Source of the DNA: an uncultured Rhizobiaceae group bacterium
Lineage (GTDB): Bacteria; Pseudomonadota; Alphaproteobacteria; Rhizobiales; Rhizobiaceae
Assembly (NCBI GenBank): GCA_937930845.1
Contig: CALHBJ010000013.1
Coordinates: 62,001 to 126,000, forward strand
Reading direction: 5' to 3'
DNA length: 64,000 nucleotides
Shown: in pieces, positions 1-9,821 of the stretch
Position numbering within the stretch: position 1 is the first letter of the stretch
Layout: the number at the start of each line of letters is the position of its first letter
Translations under genes and position numbers: made by a program
Notes under the pieces: model-generated
Seen by the model: the letters and a program-made list of their open reading frames with translations, nothing else
Database searches by the model: none
What the model was told of the DNA's origin: nothing

Positions 1-1581
1 TCCGATGAGATGTTGGCGCAGATGATTGCTGACAATCCGGCATTCCAGGATTCCACGGGCAAGTTCAACCGCGATTCATTCACCCGTGCATTGTATAGCG
101 CTCAGATGCGCGAGGCGGATTTTATCAATCTGCAAAACGCAACGGCCATTCGCCAGCAGGTGACCGAAGCCATCGCCATGGGCGAAATTCTTCCTGATAC
201 TTTTAACAAGGCTATTAGAAGTTACGTCAATGAAGAGCGCCGGTTCTCCTATTTGTTTATCAACCCGGAAATCGGCGGCAAGCCTGCGGAACCGACTGAG
301 GGAAATCTGAAAACCTATTTTGAGGAAAACAAAGCCAGCTATGCGGCACCCGAATATCGCAAGATCGGTATTTTGTCCCTGGAGCCGAAAGACATCGTCA
401 ATGAAGACGCGATTTCCGATGATCAGGTGAAAGATGACTATGAAGCCCGTATCGCTTCCTACAGCACGCCTGAGCGCCGCCGGGTTCAACAGCTTGTCTT
501 CAAATCCCAGGAAGCGGCAGACGCGGGACTGAAGTCCCTGAAAGACGGTGCGACCTTTGAAACGCTGCTGGAAGAAAACAGCATTAAGCTGAGTGATGCG
601 GATCTGGGCCTCGTTGCCCAGACCGCCCTGCCCGCACAATTGCGCGAAACCGCGTTTTCCCTGGAACTCAACAATACCAGCGACATTGTTGATGGCGCTT
701 TTGGGCCGACAATGGTTCGAGTCACAGAAATTGCACCGGCGAGCGTCAAACCACTTGAGGAAGTGAGTGGAGAAATTCGCAAAGAACTTGCCGAGCGGGT
801 CGCTGGTGATGAGATTCTCAACATTCAGGAAGAAGTAGAAGACGCCCGTGCCGGTGGGCTGCCCCTGGAGGACGTTGCCAAGAAATTGAAGCTGACAGCG
901 CGCACGTTTGAGCAAATCGATGCAAGGGGACGTTTGCCAGACGGAACACAGATCACTGATATTCCCGTTTCGGCCGAATTATTGCGTCAGGCATTCAATA
1001 CCGAGATTGGCGCTCAGGCCAGCCCGCTGGACATCGGCACCACAGGTTTCGTTTGGTATGATGTGCAGAAAATTGATGCGGCCCGCGACCGCACCTATGA
1101 CGAAGTCCAGGACAATGTCCGCACGGACTGGACACGTGCGGAACAAATGAAAATTCTGACGCAAAAAGCCGAAGCGGCTCAAAAAGAAATCGAGCAAGGC
1201 AAGTCTTTGAAGGAAGTTGCCCTGTCTTTGGGTGCGCTTGATGAAACCACCCCGTTTATCAAACGCAATGCCGAAACACCGGACTTTCCGCGCCGTTCTG
1301 TTCAGGCCGGTTACGCGATTGCACCTGGCAAGGCTGCAGTTTTGCCGGTTCCTGCTGCTGAAACCGTGTTGCTGATTTCCGTATTGGAAACCAAAGGCGC
1401 GCAACCAGAAGCGCAAGCGAGCACAGTGGCAGGCATTGAACAGCAGTTGACACTGGCTAATCAGGGCGCGGGAGACGACCTGCTCAATTTGATGATCCGT
1501 GGACTTGGCAATCGTTATCCGGTGACCAGCAATCCGGCGGTTGTGGAGCGGGTTCTGGCCAATCCTCATGGGAACCGCTAA
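1..1581 (+). CDS. ppiD: Peptidyl-prolyl cis-trans isomerase D (PpiD-like), 5' end cut off
   Basis: The reading frame is open from the first base, so the gene begins upstream and only its last 526 codons are present. The protein is a periplasmic, inner-membrane-anchored folding factor of the SurA/PpiD family. The visible part holds a SurA_N-like helical region and a parvulin-like PpiC segment around residues 150-270 (RRVQQLVFKS, then a GATFETLLEE stretch), followed by a long C-terminal helical region. The N-terminal membrane anchor expected for PpiD must lie in the missing part. It sits directly before trpD, a gene order usual in Rhizobiales. Assignment to PpiD rather than another SurA-like chaperone rests on length and synteny. 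Confidence 0.85.
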   Translation, partial: SDEMLAQMIADNPAFQDSTGKFNRDSFTRALYSAQMREADFINLQNATAIRQQVTEAIAMGEILPDTFNKAIRSYVNEERRFSYLFINPEIGGKPAEPTEGNLKTYFEENKASYAAPEYRKIGILSLEPKDIVNEDAISDDQVKDDYEARIASYSTPERRRVQQLVFKSQEAADAGLKSLKDGATFETLLEENSIKLSDADLGLVAQTALPAQLRETAFSLELNNTSDIVDGAFGPTMVRVTEIAPASVKPLEEVSGEIRKELAERVAGDEILNIQEEVEDARAGGLPLEDVAKKLKLTARTFEQIDARGRLPDGTQITDIPVSAELLRQAFNTEIGAQASPLDIGTTGFVWYDVQKIDAARDRTYDEVQDNVRTDWTRAEQMKILTQKAEAAQKEIEQGKSLKEVALSLGALDETTPFIKRNAETPDFPRRSVQAGYAIAPGKAAVLPVPAAETVLLISVLETKGAQPEAQASTVAGIEQQLTLANQGAGDDLLNLMIRGLGNRYPVTSNPAVVERVLANPHGNR

Positions 1582-1620
1582 ACCGTCAACGACCTGTCAA
1601 AAACAGTTTGGGGAAACAAT

Positions 1621-2640
1621 TTGACTGACCTCAAGGAGATCATTGGCATTGTTGCCAGTGGGGAATCGTTGTCACGTACCCAATCGGAACGGGCTTTCGA
1701 TATCATTATGTCTGGCGAAGCCACGCCTACCCAGGTGGGCGGCTTTCTCATGGCCCTGCGCGTGCGCGGCGAAAGCGTCGATGAAATCACCGGTGCTGTA
1801 TCCGTGATGCGCTCGAAAATGCTCCAGGTTGCCGCGCCTGATGGTGCGATCGATATTGTTGGAACCGGCGGCACCCAAACCGGCACGTATAGCATTTCGA
1901 CCTGTTCGGCGATTGTTGCCGCGGGTGCCGGGGCCAAGGTTGCCAAGCATGGCAATCGTGCCCTTTCGTCGAAAACCGGCACGGCAGACACACTGGAACA
2001 ACTGGGCGTCAATCTCAATTGTGGGGCAGATGGCGTTGCGGCCTGTGTACGGGAAGCCGGTGTCGGCTTCATGTTCGCACCGGCACATCATTCCGCCATG
2101 CGCCATGTGGGGCCAAGCAGGGTTGAACTGGGCACAAGAACCATTTTCAACCTGTTGGGCCCACTGGCCAACCCCGCCGGGGCAAAGCGACAATTGCTGG
2201 GCGTGTTCGACCCCATTTGGCTGGAACCATTGGCGCATGTGTTGAAAAACCTCGGTTCCGAACATGTGTGGCTGGTGCACGGCGATGGCATGGACGAGAT
2301 CACTGTGACCGGCACCACGAAAGTGGTTGAACTGAAAGATGGCTCTATTCGCTCGTTTGAACTGACGCCGGAAGATGCCGGTGTTGGACATCACGACATT
2401 GATGCCCTGCGCGGCGGTGATGCTGCCACCAACGCAAAAGCTCTGCGCGAATTGGTCGATGGCAAGGCAAGCGCCTATCGCGACATGGTATTGATGAATA
2501 CGGGTGCTGGCCTTCACATTGCCGGGCTGGCTGATGATTTGAAGACCGGTGTATCCATGGCTGCCAGAAGCATTGATGATGGTGCAGCGAAGGCTGCATT
2601 GGCTTCGTTGATTGAGGTTTCCAACAGGTTTTCGGCATGA
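1621..2640 (+). CDS. trpD: Anthranilate phosphoribosyltransferase
   Basis: This enzyme transfers the phosphoribosyl group of PRPP to anthranilate, the second step of tryptophan synthesis. The 339-residue protein has the family's usual length. The glycine-rich PRPP loop [17 protein letters not shown] and the [15 protein letters not shown] segment are clear, as is [20 protein letters not shown]. The start is a TTG codon at 1621 preceded by a purine-rich stretch (GGGGAAAC); no in-frame ATG lies near. The last four bases overlap the trpC start, so the two are translationally coupled. No attenuator or leader peptide is seen in the 39 bases after ppiD, so control probably lies upstream of ppiD. Confidence 0.97.
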   Translation: MTDLKEIIGIVASGESLSRTQSERAFDIIMSGEATPTQVGGFLMALRVRGESVDEITGAVSVMRSKMLQVAAPDGAIDIVGTGGTQTGTYSISTCSAIVAAGAGAKVAKHGNRALSSKTGTADTLEQLGVNLNCGADGVAACVREAGVGFMFAPAHHSAMRHVGPSRVELGTRTIFNLLGPLANPAGAKRQLLGVFDPIWLEPLAHVLKNLGSEHVWLVHGDGMDEITVTGTTKVVELKDGSIRSFELTPEDAGVGHHDIDALRGGDAATNAKALRELVDGKASAYRDMVLMNTGAGLHIAGLADDLKTGVSMAARSIDDGAAKAALASLIEVSNRFSA

Positions 2641-3464
2641 GTGATATTCTTGAAAAAATCGGTGCTTACAAACGCGAAGAAATTGCAGCGGCGAAATCGC
2701 GCGTGCCGCAAAGCGAATTGAAAGCCCGGTTGGCCGATGTGGAAGCACCGCGCGGTTTTGCCGATGCGTTGCAGGCAAAGCTGGATGCCGGTGCCTATGC
2801 GCTGATTGCCGAAATCAAGAAAGCAAGCCCGTCCAAGGGGCTTATTCGGGCTGATTTTAATCCGCCTGCGCTCGCAAGGGCCTATGAAGCGGGCGGTGCG
2901 GCTTGTCTTTCGGTTCTCACCGATGCGCCTTCTTTCCAAGGCGCGCCAGAATTTCTGACCAACGCCCGCAACGCAGTCTCCCTGCCCTGTCTGCGCAAGG
3001 ATTTCATGTATGACCCCTACCAGGTCTATGAAGCCCGCGCTTGGGGGGCAGATTGTATTCTCATCATCATGGCGGCATTGGACGACGACACCGCTAAATC
3101 CCTTGAGGATACTGCATTCGATCTGGGCATGGATGTTTTGCTGGAAGTTCATGACGCCCAGGAACTGGAGCGCGCGTTGAAATTGCAATCCAGGCTGGTG
3201 GGCATCAATAATCGCAATCTGAAAACCTTCGAGGTCTCCCTCGATACCACGGTGCAGCTCGCACCGGTGATCCAAAGTGCGGACCGGACCGACCGGATTG
3301 TTGTTTGCGAATCGGGCCTGTTTACCCCAGCGGACCTACAGGCCATGGCAGATATAGACGTTGGCACATTTCTGATTGGCGAGAGCCTGATGCGCGCCGA
3401 TGATGTGGCGCAGGCAACCCGCATGTTGCTGGACAAGAACAATGCCTTGTCAGGTGCGGCCTGA
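2637..3464 (+). CDS. trpC: Indole-3-glycerol phosphate synthase
   Basis: Closes the indole ring from carboxyphenylamino-deoxyribulose phosphate, the fourth step of tryptophan synthesis. It is 275 residues, the usual length of the single-domain enzyme (no TrpF fusion). Visible signatures are [11 protein letters not shown] (the first catalytic lysine region), [21 protein letters not shown], the [10 protein letters not shown] loop and the CESGLF phosphate-binding end. The ATG overlaps the trpD stop (ATGA), and moaC starts three bases after its stop, so trpD, trpC, moaC and moeA are likely one transcript. Confidence 0.97.
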   Translation: MSDILEKIGAYKREEIAAAKSRVPQSELKARLADVEAPRGFADALQAKLDAGAYALIAEIKKASPSKGLIRADFNPPALARAYEAGGAACLSVLTDAPSFQGAPEFLTNARNAVSLPCLRKDFMYDPYQVYEARAWGADCILIIMAALDDDTAKSLEDTAFDLGMDVLLEVHDAQELERALKLQSRLVGINNRNLKTFEVSLDTTVQLAPVIQSADRTDRIVVCESGLFTPADLQAMADIDVGTFLIGESLMRADDVAQATRMLLDKNNALSGAA

Positions 3465-3467
3465 GCC

Positions 3468-3956
3468 ATGGCCGATACACTCACCCATATCGATTCCAAA
3501 GGTGCAGCCAATATGGTGGATGTGGCCGACAAGGCCCATACTACGCGGGTTGCTGTGGCTGAAAGCGCCATCAAGATGTTGCCGGAGACACTGGAGCTGA
3601 TCCGTTCCGGCAATGCCAAGAAGGGTGATGTGCTCTCGATTGCGCGGATTGCCGGCATTATGGCTGCCAAGCGCACCCATGAATTGATCCCCCTTTGCCA
3701 TCCATTGGCGCTGACGAAAGCGGACATCACGCTGACATTGGACGATGAATTGCCCGGTGTACGCATTGAGGCTTTGGCAAAGGTAACGGGCCAAACAGGC
3801 GTGGAAATGGAAGCGCTGACCGCTGCCAGCGTAGCGGCTCTGACCATATATGATATGGCCAAGGCGGTGGACCGTGGCATGGAAATTGGCCCCACACGCC
3901 TTGTGAGCAAGAGCGGCGGCAAAAGCGGCGAGTGGAAGCTGGAAGACCGCCCATGA
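3468..3956 (+). CDS. moaC: Cyclic pyranopterin monophosphate synthase
   Basis: Acts with MoaA to make cyclic pyranopterin monophosphate, the first intermediate of molybdenum cofactor synthesis. The 162-residue length is typical. The conserved [16 protein letters not shown] motif, the [13 protein letters not shown] stretch and the [11 protein letters not shown] region carry the active-site residues of the family. It starts three bases after trpC and its stop overlaps the moeA start. Coupling of tryptophan and molybdopterin genes in this order is common in Rhizobiales and does not imply a shared reaction. Confidence 0.97.
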   Translation: MADTLTHIDSKGAANMVDVADKAHTTRVAVAESAIKMLPETLELIRSGNAKKGDVLSIARIAGIMAAKRTHELIPLCHPLALTKADITLTLDDELPGVRIEALAKVTGQTGVEMEALTAASVAALTIYDMAKAVDRGMEIGPTRLVSKSGGKSGEWKLEDRP

Positions 3957-5161
3957 GCGGGCTGTTGAGCGTCGACGAAGCGCTGCGGCGAATTCTCAAT
4001 GGCGTTGAGCCGACAGATATTGAAACCGTGCCCCTCGCCGATGTGAGCGACCGCACTCTTGCGCGTGATGTGATCTCACAGCGAACCCAGCCGCCTTTTG
4101 CAGCTTCTGCCATGGATGGATATGCGGTACGGTTTGACGATGTAAAAACGTTGCCTGCCAATCTGCGCCTGATTGGTGAAAGCGCCGCCGGCCATGGATT
4201 TTCCGGCGCGGTAGAATCCGGTGAAACCGTTCGAATATTCACCGGCGCGCCCGTGCCCGAAGGTGCCGATACGATTGTCATTCAGGAAGACACCAAAGCT
4301 GAAGGCGATACCATTACGGTGTTGGAAGTTGGCAAACGCGCAGCCTATGTGCGGCCTGCGGGTTTGGATTTTTTGCAAGGCGATGTGGGGCTGAATGCGG
4401 GTCGGATTCTGGACCCGGCCGCCCAGTCACTGGCGGCTTCCATGAATTACGCCAGTCTGAAACTGCGCCGCCAGCCGCGCGTGGCAATCATTTCCAGCGG
4501 TGATGAATTATTGCCACCCGGCTCTGAACTCGGTGCTGACCAGATCATCAGTTCCAACAGTTTCGGTGTGGCAGGCATAGTGCGCCGCGCCGGTGGCCTG
4601 CCGGTTGATCTTGGCATTGCCGCTGATTCCCTGGAGGCGTTGGCTGAAAAATTCGACGCCGCAGCCGATGCGGACATTATTGTCACATTAGGTGGCGCGT
4701 CGGTTGGCGACCATGATCTGGTGCAAGAGGCCCTAAAAGCGCGCGGTGCCCAACTGAACTTTTGGAAACTGGCCATGAAGCCTGGGAAGCCAGTCATGTT
4801 TGGTCAATCCACCCATGACGGCAGGTTGTTGCGCTATATCGGCCTGCCCGGCAATCCGGTTTCCAGCCTGGTCTGCGCGCGCATATTCGTGGAACCGCTC
4901 ATTCGCAAAATGCTTGGCCAGACCGAATTTTCACCACAAATTCACGCCCGGCTGGCGACCGACTTGCCCCCAAGCGGCCCAAGGCAGGAATATATGCGGG
5001 CCAAATGGGAATTGCGCGATGGCACCTATTTTGTGACACCGTTTGACAATCAGGACAGCTCCATCCTCTCACTGCTCGCAAAAGCTGATTGCCTACTCAT
5101 CCGCCCGGCAAATGCCGTCGCAGCGATTGCAGGTGATAATTGTTTTGTAATGGATGCTTAG
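3953..5161 (+). CDS. moeA: Molybdopterin molybdenumtransferase
   Basis: Inserts molybdate into adenylylated molybdopterin, the last step of cofactor assembly. The protein is 402 residues from the ATG at 3953, which overlaps the moaC stop; an in-frame GTG at 3932 lies inside moaC and is unlikely. The [12 protein letters not shown] motif, the [18 protein letters not shown] stretch, [11 protein letters not shown] and [10 protein letters not shown] followed by [11 protein letters not shown] are all typical of MoeA. It converges on pleD with a 16-base gap. In many Rhizobiales lexA follows moeA; here it does not. Confidence 0.97.
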   Translation: MSGLLSVDEALRRILNGVEPTDIETVPLADVSDRTLARDVISQRTQPPFAASAMDGYAVRFDDVKTLPANLRLIGESAAGHGFSGAVESGETVRIFTGAPVPEGADTIVIQEDTKAEGDTITVLEVGKRAAYVRPAGLDFLQGDVGLNAGRILDPAAQSLAASMNYASLKLRRQPRVAIISSGDELLPPGSELGADQIISSNSFGVAGIVRRAGGLPVDLGIAADSLEALAEKFDAAADADIIVTLGGASVGDHDLVQEALKARGAQLNFWKLAMKPGKPVMFGQSTHDGRLLRYIGLPGNPVSSLVCARIFVEPLIRKMLGQTEFSPQIHARLATDLPPSGPRQEYMRAKWELRDGTYFVTPFDNQDSSILSLLAKADCLLIRPANAVAAIAGDNCFVMDA

Positions 5162-5177
5162 GCCGGTTTCTTAAACC

Positions 5178-6554
5178 TTAAGCTGCATCCGAGATGACTT
5201 GATTACGACCATTGCGTTTAGCCATGTACAAGGCTTCGTCGGCACGCTTGAGCATGGTTTCAATCGTGTCTTCTGAACCTTCCAGCGATGCAATACCAGC
5301 ACTGATGGTAACTGCGATCTGTTGCGCGCCACCATCGATCACGAATGGATGTTCAGCGATTTCGCGGCGCATACGGTCTGCAACCACATAGGCCAATTCG
5401 GAATCCGTATCCGGCATGGCGATGATGAATTCTTCGCCGCCAAAGCGGCAGGCCAAATCCTTGGAACGGACGGTTTTCTTGATACGCTCAGCAAAGCCAA
5501 TCAACACATCATCACCCGCCTGATGCCCATAGGTGTCGTTGACCAGCTTGAAATGATCGATATCGATAATGATCAAGGAAAGCGGTTTGCCCGCAACGCT
5601 GGCCTTGTTCAGCAGGTTTTGCGTGTGCGTGTCGAAATACCGGCGGTTGTTCAGTCCGGTCAAAGGGTCTTTGACTGCCATTTCCATGGTGGTTTGAACG
5701 CTTGCACGCAATTCATCATTCAGTCGCTTGCGGCGGATTTGGGTGCGGACGCGCGCGGTCAGTTCATTGGGTTCAACCGGGCGGCTGATATAGTCGTTCA
5801 CGCCCAGATCAATGGCACGAATCAACGCGGCATCATCACCTTCCTGGGTGACCAGCAACAATGGAATCATGCGTGTACGGTCGAGGGAGCGCATTTGCGA
5901 GCACAGGCGCAGGGCGTCAAATTCATCAATACCCAGTGAGATGATGACCAGATCAAAATTTTCCTCAGCCACCCGAAACAGGGCTTCCTGGGGATTGGTG
6001 ATCACCACAACTTCGTGGACCTGGCCCAGGGTACGCACAATTCTTTCATAAGAGGAGGCGCGATCATCGACGACCAGTATTTTACCAGGATCATTCCTGG
6101 ACAAATCCACATGACGCGGTGCCAGGTCTTCGAACCCCAATTCACGACCTGTGGACACGCGCATATGCAACTCGTCGGTGACCATTTTCAATCGCGCCAG
6201 ACTTTTTACCCGCGTCGTGAGCGCAAGATCATTGACCGGCTTGGTCAGAAAATCATCAGCACCTGCTTCCAGACCCATGAGCTTGTCGGAGGGCTGGTCC
6301 AATGCGGTGACCATAATCACCGGCAGATGAACGGTTGCTGGGCTGGCTTTCAACTCGCGACACACTTCATAGCCATCCATGCCGGGCATCATGACATCCA
6401 AAAGCACAATATCGCATTTGCCCGCGCGGCAAATTTCCAGTGCTTCAGGGCCGTTAGCAGCGGTGAGCACTTCAAAATACTCCGCCATCAGCCGGGCCTG
6501 CAGCAATTTCACATTGGCTTCAATATCATCAACAACAAGAACACGTGCAGTCAC
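5178..6554 (-). CDS. pleD: PleD-type response regulator diguanylate cyclase (REC-REC-GGDEF)
   Basis: A 458-residue protein that makes cyclic di-GMP when phosphorylated and, in Caulobacter, acts at the stalked pole in the swarmer-to-stalked transition. REC1 (about residues 1-120) keeps the phosphorylatable Asp53 in VLLDVMMPGMD. REC2 (about 150-270) has serine in the equivalent place (VIISLGIDEFD), so it is a dimerisation adaptor, as in known PleD. The C-terminal cyclase domain has CRFGGEEF, and an RxxD inhibitory site (RSKD) five residues before it, so product inhibition is expected. It lies 33 bases downstream of divK on the same strand, the conserved divK-pleD operon. Confidence 0.95.
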   Translation of the reverse strand: MTARVLVVDDIEANVKLLQARLMAEYFEVLTAANGPEALEICRAGKCDIVLLDVMMPGMDGYEVCRELKASPATVHLPVIMVTALDQPSDKLMGLEAGADDFLTKPVNDLALTTRVKSLARLKMVTDELHMRVSTGRELGFEDLAPRHVDLSRNDPGKILVVDDRASSYERIVRTLGQVHEVVVITNPQEALFRVAEENFDLVIISLGIDEFDALRLCSQMRSLDRTRMIPLLLVTQEGDDAALIRAIDLGVNDYISRPVEPNELTARVRTQIRRKRLNDELRASVQTTMEMAVKDPLTGLNNRRYFDTHTQNLLNKASVAGKPLSLIIIDIDHFKLVNDTYGHQAGDDVLIGFAERIKKTVRSKDLACRFGGEEFIIAMPDTDSELAYVVADRMRREIAEHPFVIDGGAQQIAVTISAGIASLEGSEDTIETMLKRADEALYMAKRNGRNQVISDAA

Positions 6555-6587
6555 GTTACGGATCTCCCGATCAAACTTGGGGCGCGG

Positions 6588-6959
6588 TTAAACATCGCCG
6601 AGATAGGATTTGACGGTCTCAATGAATTTCATCACCGAGATCGGTTTGGATATATAGGCTTCGCACCCCCCCTGGCGGATGCGTTCTTCATCGCCCTTCA
6701 TGGCAAATGCGGTAACTGCAATGACGGGAATGCGCGCCAGGTGATCATCTTCCTTGAGCCATTTGGTGATCTCCAGGCCAGAAACTTCCGGCAATTGAAT
6801 ATCCATCAAAATGAGGTCGGGCATGTGGGCACGGGCAAGGTCGAGCGCTTCAAGGCCATTGCTGGTTTGAATTGTCTCATACCCCTGTGCTTCCAACAGA
6901 TCGTTGAACAGCTTCATGTTCAACTCATTGTCTTCAACAATCATCACACGTTTGGTCAT
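6588..6959 (-). CDS. divK: Single-domain response regulator DivK
   Basis: A 123-residue stand-alone receiver domain that, in the Alphaproteobacteria, links the DivJ/PleC kinases to DivL and CtrA control of the cell cycle. The start is the ATG at 6959 ([11 protein letters not shown]); the frame extends upstream to 6998 but that extension adds residues unlike the family. Asp53 in [10 protein letters not shown] is the phosphoacceptor; the acidic pair ED, the T/S in VIAVTAFAM and the K in YISKPI complete the receiver active site. It precedes pleD, as in Caulobacter and Brucella. Confidence 0.96.
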   Translation of the reverse strand: MTKRVMIVEDNELNMKLFNDLLEAQGYETIQTSNGLEALDLARAHMPDLILMDIQLPEVSGLEITKWLKEDDHLARIPVIAVTAFAMKGDEERIRQGGCEAYISKPISVMKFIETVKSYLGDV

Positions 6960-7030
6960 TGTATTTTTCCAGGGAATCTTGCCCACAGACATGGGCATCC
7001 CGTTTCAGGCGCGTTAGAGTGCGTTTATTG

Positions 7031-7045
7031 GTTAATACAATTAAC
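7031..7045. promoter_or_regulatory. Perfect palindrome between divK and the DUF3572 gene
   Basis: GTTAAT-ACA-ATTAAC is a perfect 15-base palindrome centred in the 111-base divergent region between divK (start 6959) and the DUF3572 gene (start 7071). Its position suits an operator for either promoter. The TTAA half-sites resemble CtrA half-sites, but the spacing is five rather than the seven bases of the usual CtrA site, so the cognate regulator is not assigned. Confidence 0.4.
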
Positions 7046-7070
7046 TCCAGTTCCTTTAGGACTCGTGAAT

Positions 7071-7358
7071 ATGCAGCTTTTGGCGAAAGAGCGGGCTGAA
7101 GCCATTGGCATTGCCGGATTGCAGCATCTGGCAGGCGAAGATGACCTGCTGATGCGGTTTTGCTATGTGACCGGTATTTTACCAAATGATATCAGGGACG
7201 CGGCGACCCAGCCCCACTTTCTGGTGGGGGTGCTGGATTTTTTTCTCAGCCATGAACCTGACCTGCTGGCTTTTGCGGAAGCGGCCAACATTAAGCCCGA
7301 ATTGGTGATGGGCGCGCGTTACAGCCTTGCACCTGAAGATATGGCGGGACTGGAATGA
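7071..7358 (+). CDS. DUF3572 family protein
   Basis: A 95-residue soluble helical protein of unknown function found in many Rhizobiales and relatives. The start chosen is the ATG at 7071, ten bases after an AGGA; the same frame is open far upstream, but only because it runs antisense through pleD. Features include the conserved-looking FLVGVLDFFLSHEPDLLAFA core. Its last four bases overlap the next start (ATGA), so it is co-translated with the HAD-like gene. Family assignment is from recall of the sequence pattern and its usual place beside divK. Confidence 0.75.
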   Translation: MQLLAKERAEAIGIAGLQHLAGEDDLLMRFCYVTGILPNDIRDAATQPHFLVGVLDFFLSHEPDLLAFAEAANIKPELVMGARYSLAPEDMAGLE

Positions 7359-8038
7359 GCGACACACAACCCGATTCGCAAACAAGCGCACAATTGCACA
7401 ATCTCGGCTACCGCTGGGGTCAAAATACGATTCTATCAGACAAACCCCTGCTCATCTGCGATGTGGATGAAGTGGTATTGCATCTGGTCGATCCGTTTGT
7501 GGAAGTTCTGCAAGAGCGTGGTTTTGAACTCAAATCCCATTCGTTCAAGCTGACAGGGAACGTGTTTCACCGGGACACGGGTGCCGAAGCGACACAAGAA
7601 GAAGTCTGGGCGGGGCTTACCCAATTGTTTGAAGAGCAGGCTCAACGCCAGATGATCGTTGATGGCGTGGTGGAAGCATTGAATTCCCTGTCGCACGAAA
7701 TTGATGTGCTGTTTTTGACCAATATGCCCCATCAATTCGCAGATATTCGCCGCAAACACCTTGTGGAAAGCGGCCTTGACCAAAATCTGATCACCAATTC
7801 CGGTTCAAAGGCTCCGGCGGTCCAGATCATTCGCAATCAACATGCCGGACCGGTTGGTTTTATCGATGATACGCCGCGCAACCTGCAACAGGTTGGCGAC
7901 GGGGTTGAGGGCATCGAATTATTTCATTTCATGGCCAATGAGATGTTCCGCGATCTTGCGGACCCTGTGGAGGGTACGCATTTTTCCACCGGCGACTGGC
8001 GCGAAGCCAGGGCGGGAATACGCAAGGCATTGCTTTAG
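7355..8038 (+). CDS. HAD-like hydrolase family protein, substrate unknown
   Basis: 227 residues with the motif pattern of the haloacid dehalogenase fold: motif I as LLICDVDEVVLHL (about residues 32-44), motif II as VLFLTNMP, a lysine in SGSKAPA that could be motif III, and motif IV as GFIDDTPRNL. These residues would form an Asp nucleophile phosphatase site. The 60-residue insertion after motif I is compatible with a small cap. No substrate can be read from the sequence. It overlaps the DUF3572 gene by four bases and precedes dinB by 30 bases. Confidence 0.6.
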   Translation: MSDTQPDSQTSAQLHNLGYRWGQNTILSDKPLLICDVDEVVLHLVDPFVEVLQERGFELKSHSFKLTGNVFHRDTGAEATQEEVWAGLTQLFEEQAQRQMIVDGVVEALNSLSHEIDVLFLTNMPHQFADIRRKHLVESGLDQNLITNSGSKAPAVQIIRNQHAGPVGFIDDTPRNLQQVGDGVEGIELFHFMANEMFRDLADPVEGTHFSTGDWREARAGIRKALL

Positions 8039-8068
8039 AACAGAGGCGGAACATGCTAGCTTGCGTCC

Positions 8069-9382
8069 ATGAACGCACCCTTTGCCCCAGCTGCTGAAAA
8101 TGGCTTTTGTCGGGACTGTCTCGTCCAGATAACCCGACCGGCAAGGCGATGTCCGTCTTGCGGCAGTCCGCGACTCGTTATGCATCGCGAGCTGTTTGAG
8201 CTGTCGCTGGCCCATATTGATTGCGATGCATTTTATGCGTCGGTGGAAAAGCGCGACAATCCCGAACTCGCCAATAAGCCCGTCATTGTGGGCGGCGGGC
8301 GCAGGGGTGTGGTCAGCACATGTTGTTATGTGGCGCGCATTCACGGTGTGCGTTCGGCCATGCCAATGTTCAAGGCGCTGAAAGCCTGTCCCGATGCAGT
8401 TGTCGTAAAGCCACGAATGGATCTGTATTCGCAAGTGGGCAAACAGGTGCGCGAAATGATGCTGTCGCTCACCCCGGCGGTTGAACCACTGTCGATAGAC
8501 GAGGCATTTTTGGACCTTTCAGGCACGGAAAAGCTGCATGGCACACCGCCTGCCCTCACTCTGGCGAAATTTGCCAAACGGGTTCAGGAGGAAATTGGAA
8601 TTACAGTCTCTGTAGGTCTGGCGGCCAATAAGTTCCTGGCAAAAATTGCGTCCGACTTTGAAAAGCCAAAGGGGTTTTCGGTCATTGGTGCAGCGGAAGC
8701 CTATGATTTTCTGTCCAAACAGCCCGTATCCCTGATCTGGGGCGTCGGCAAAGCCATGCAACAGCGGCTGCATGCGGATAATATTCACCTTATCAGCGAC
8801 CTCCAGCAGATGGAGGAAACCGATCTAATTCGCTCCTATGGCAGTATGGGCATGCGCCTGTCACGGCTATCGAAAGGACAGGATCATCGCAAGGTGGAGG
8901 GGCGCGGTTCTGCCAAGAGCGTGAGTTCTGAAACCACTTTCAACACCGATATGCGCAGCGCCGAGCAATTAATGCCCGTATTGCGGCGGCAGGCAGAACG
9001 GGTCTCCAAACGCCTTAAAGCTTCGCACATTGCCGGGCAGACCGTGGTTTTGAAACTGAAGACCGCCGATTTCAAAAGCCGCACGCGCAGCACCACCCTG
9101 CCAGATCCCACCCAGCTTGCAGACCGCATGTTTCAGGTCGGTCGCACCATGCTGGAAAAAGAACTCGACGGCACCCGCTTTCGCCTGTTGGGCATTGGTG
9201 TCAGCGACCTCCAATCGGATGAATCCGCCGACCCCGGCGACCTGATTGACGAGGACGGTGCCAAACGTGCCGCTGCCGAACGCGCCATGGATTCCGTGCG
9301 CGAGCGGTTTGGCGGCAAAGCGGTGGAACTTGGCCTGACATTCGGTAACGTCCGCGACGAACCAAAGCCCACAAAAGAGTAA
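8069..9382 (+). CDS. dinB: DNA polymerase IV (Y-family) with N-terminal zinc ribbon
   Basis: A translesion polymerase of 437 residues. The Y-family core starts at about residue 48 with [14 protein letters not shown] (metal-binding Asp), continues through [14 protein letters not shown] (catalytic Asp-Glu), the helix-hairpin-helix [12 protein letters not shown] and the little-finger domain. Ahead of the core is a head with C14-x2-C17 and C28-x2-C31, a probable zinc ribbon absent from E. coli Pol IV. The C-terminus does not end in an obvious QxxLxLF clamp motif (the nearest match is VELGLTF). A separate promoter is likely in the 30-base gap or upstream of the DUF3572 gene; no LexA box was recognised. 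Confidence 0.93.
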   Translation: MNAPFAPAAENGFCRDCLVQITRPARRCPSCGSPRLVMHRELFELSLAHIDCDAFYASVEKRDNPELANKPVIVGGGRRGVVSTCCYVARIHGVRSAMPMFKALKACPDAVVVKPRMDLYSQVGKQVREMMLSLTPAVEPLSIDEAFLDLSGTEKLHGTPPALTLAKFAKRVQEEIGITVSVGLAANKFLAKIASDFEKPKGFSVIGAAEAYDFLSKQPVSLIWGVGKAMQQRLHADNIHLISDLQQMEETDLIRSYGSMGMRLSRLSKGQDHRKVEGRGSAKSVSSETTFNTDMRSAEQLMPVLRRQAERVSKRLKASHIAGQTVVLKLKTADFKSRTRSTTLPDPTQLADRMFQVGRTMLEKELDGTRFRLLGIGVSDLQSDESADPGDLIDEDGAKRAAAERAMDSVRERFGGKAVELGLTFGNVRDEPKPTKE

Positions 9383-9409
9383 GGTCTGCAATTGGCGTTT
9401 ATTGATGGT

Positions 9410-9805
9410 TTACGGTTTGACAGTACCTGCGATTCTCGCTCCCGCAAGATACAGCACCGCGGCAGCGCCAATTCCAAGCAGGTTTGGGATCAAATCCCAG
9501 GACCGGCAATGCCCGGTGATAAAGAAGCTTTGTTCCAGTTCCAGCAATGCGGAGAACAAAAACACGCCTGTCAGTGCCACAAACAATCGACGCCTGCCCA
9601 TTTTGAGCAATGCAACGAGGCAAAGAATGCCGTAGGAGATCAAATGGCGCAGGTTGAAAACGGCGCCTCTTGCCGTTTCCAGATTGGTTACCCATTCACA
9701 GGATTGATTAGCCCATGTGAATCCGGACCGGATCGGCTCGAAAGCCATTGCAAGTGACGACAGCAACAGCAGAGGCAGCCATTTAACGTATTGCACAATG
9801 GCCAC
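9410..9805 (-). CDS. VanZ-like membrane protein
   Basis: A 131-residue protein with three to four hydrophobic helices. The RHLISYGILCLVAL stretch, the LELEQSFFITGH segment (the acidic-E motif of VanZ-like proteins) and the DLIPNLLGIGAAAVLYL helix match the VanZ-like family. Function in this family is largely unknown outside teicoplanin resistance, and no resistance role is implied. The start is a GTG at 9805; the next gene on the strand (eipB) is upstream and ends 16 bases away. Confidence 0.7.
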   Translation of the reverse strand: MAIVQYVKWLPLLLLSSLAMAFEPIRSGFTWANQSCEWVTNLETARGAVFNLRHLISYGILCLVALLKMGRRRLFVALTGVFLFSALLELEQSFFITGHCRSWDLIPNLLGIGAAAVLYLAGARIAGTVKP

Positions 9806-9821
9806 TATGATTAATCATGAT

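Noticed and set aside
6015-7358. A long 447-codon plus-strand frame running through pleD and divK
   Set aside because: It is antisense to two clearly recognised genes; only its last 96 codons (from 7071) encode a plausible protein, the DUF3572 gene.
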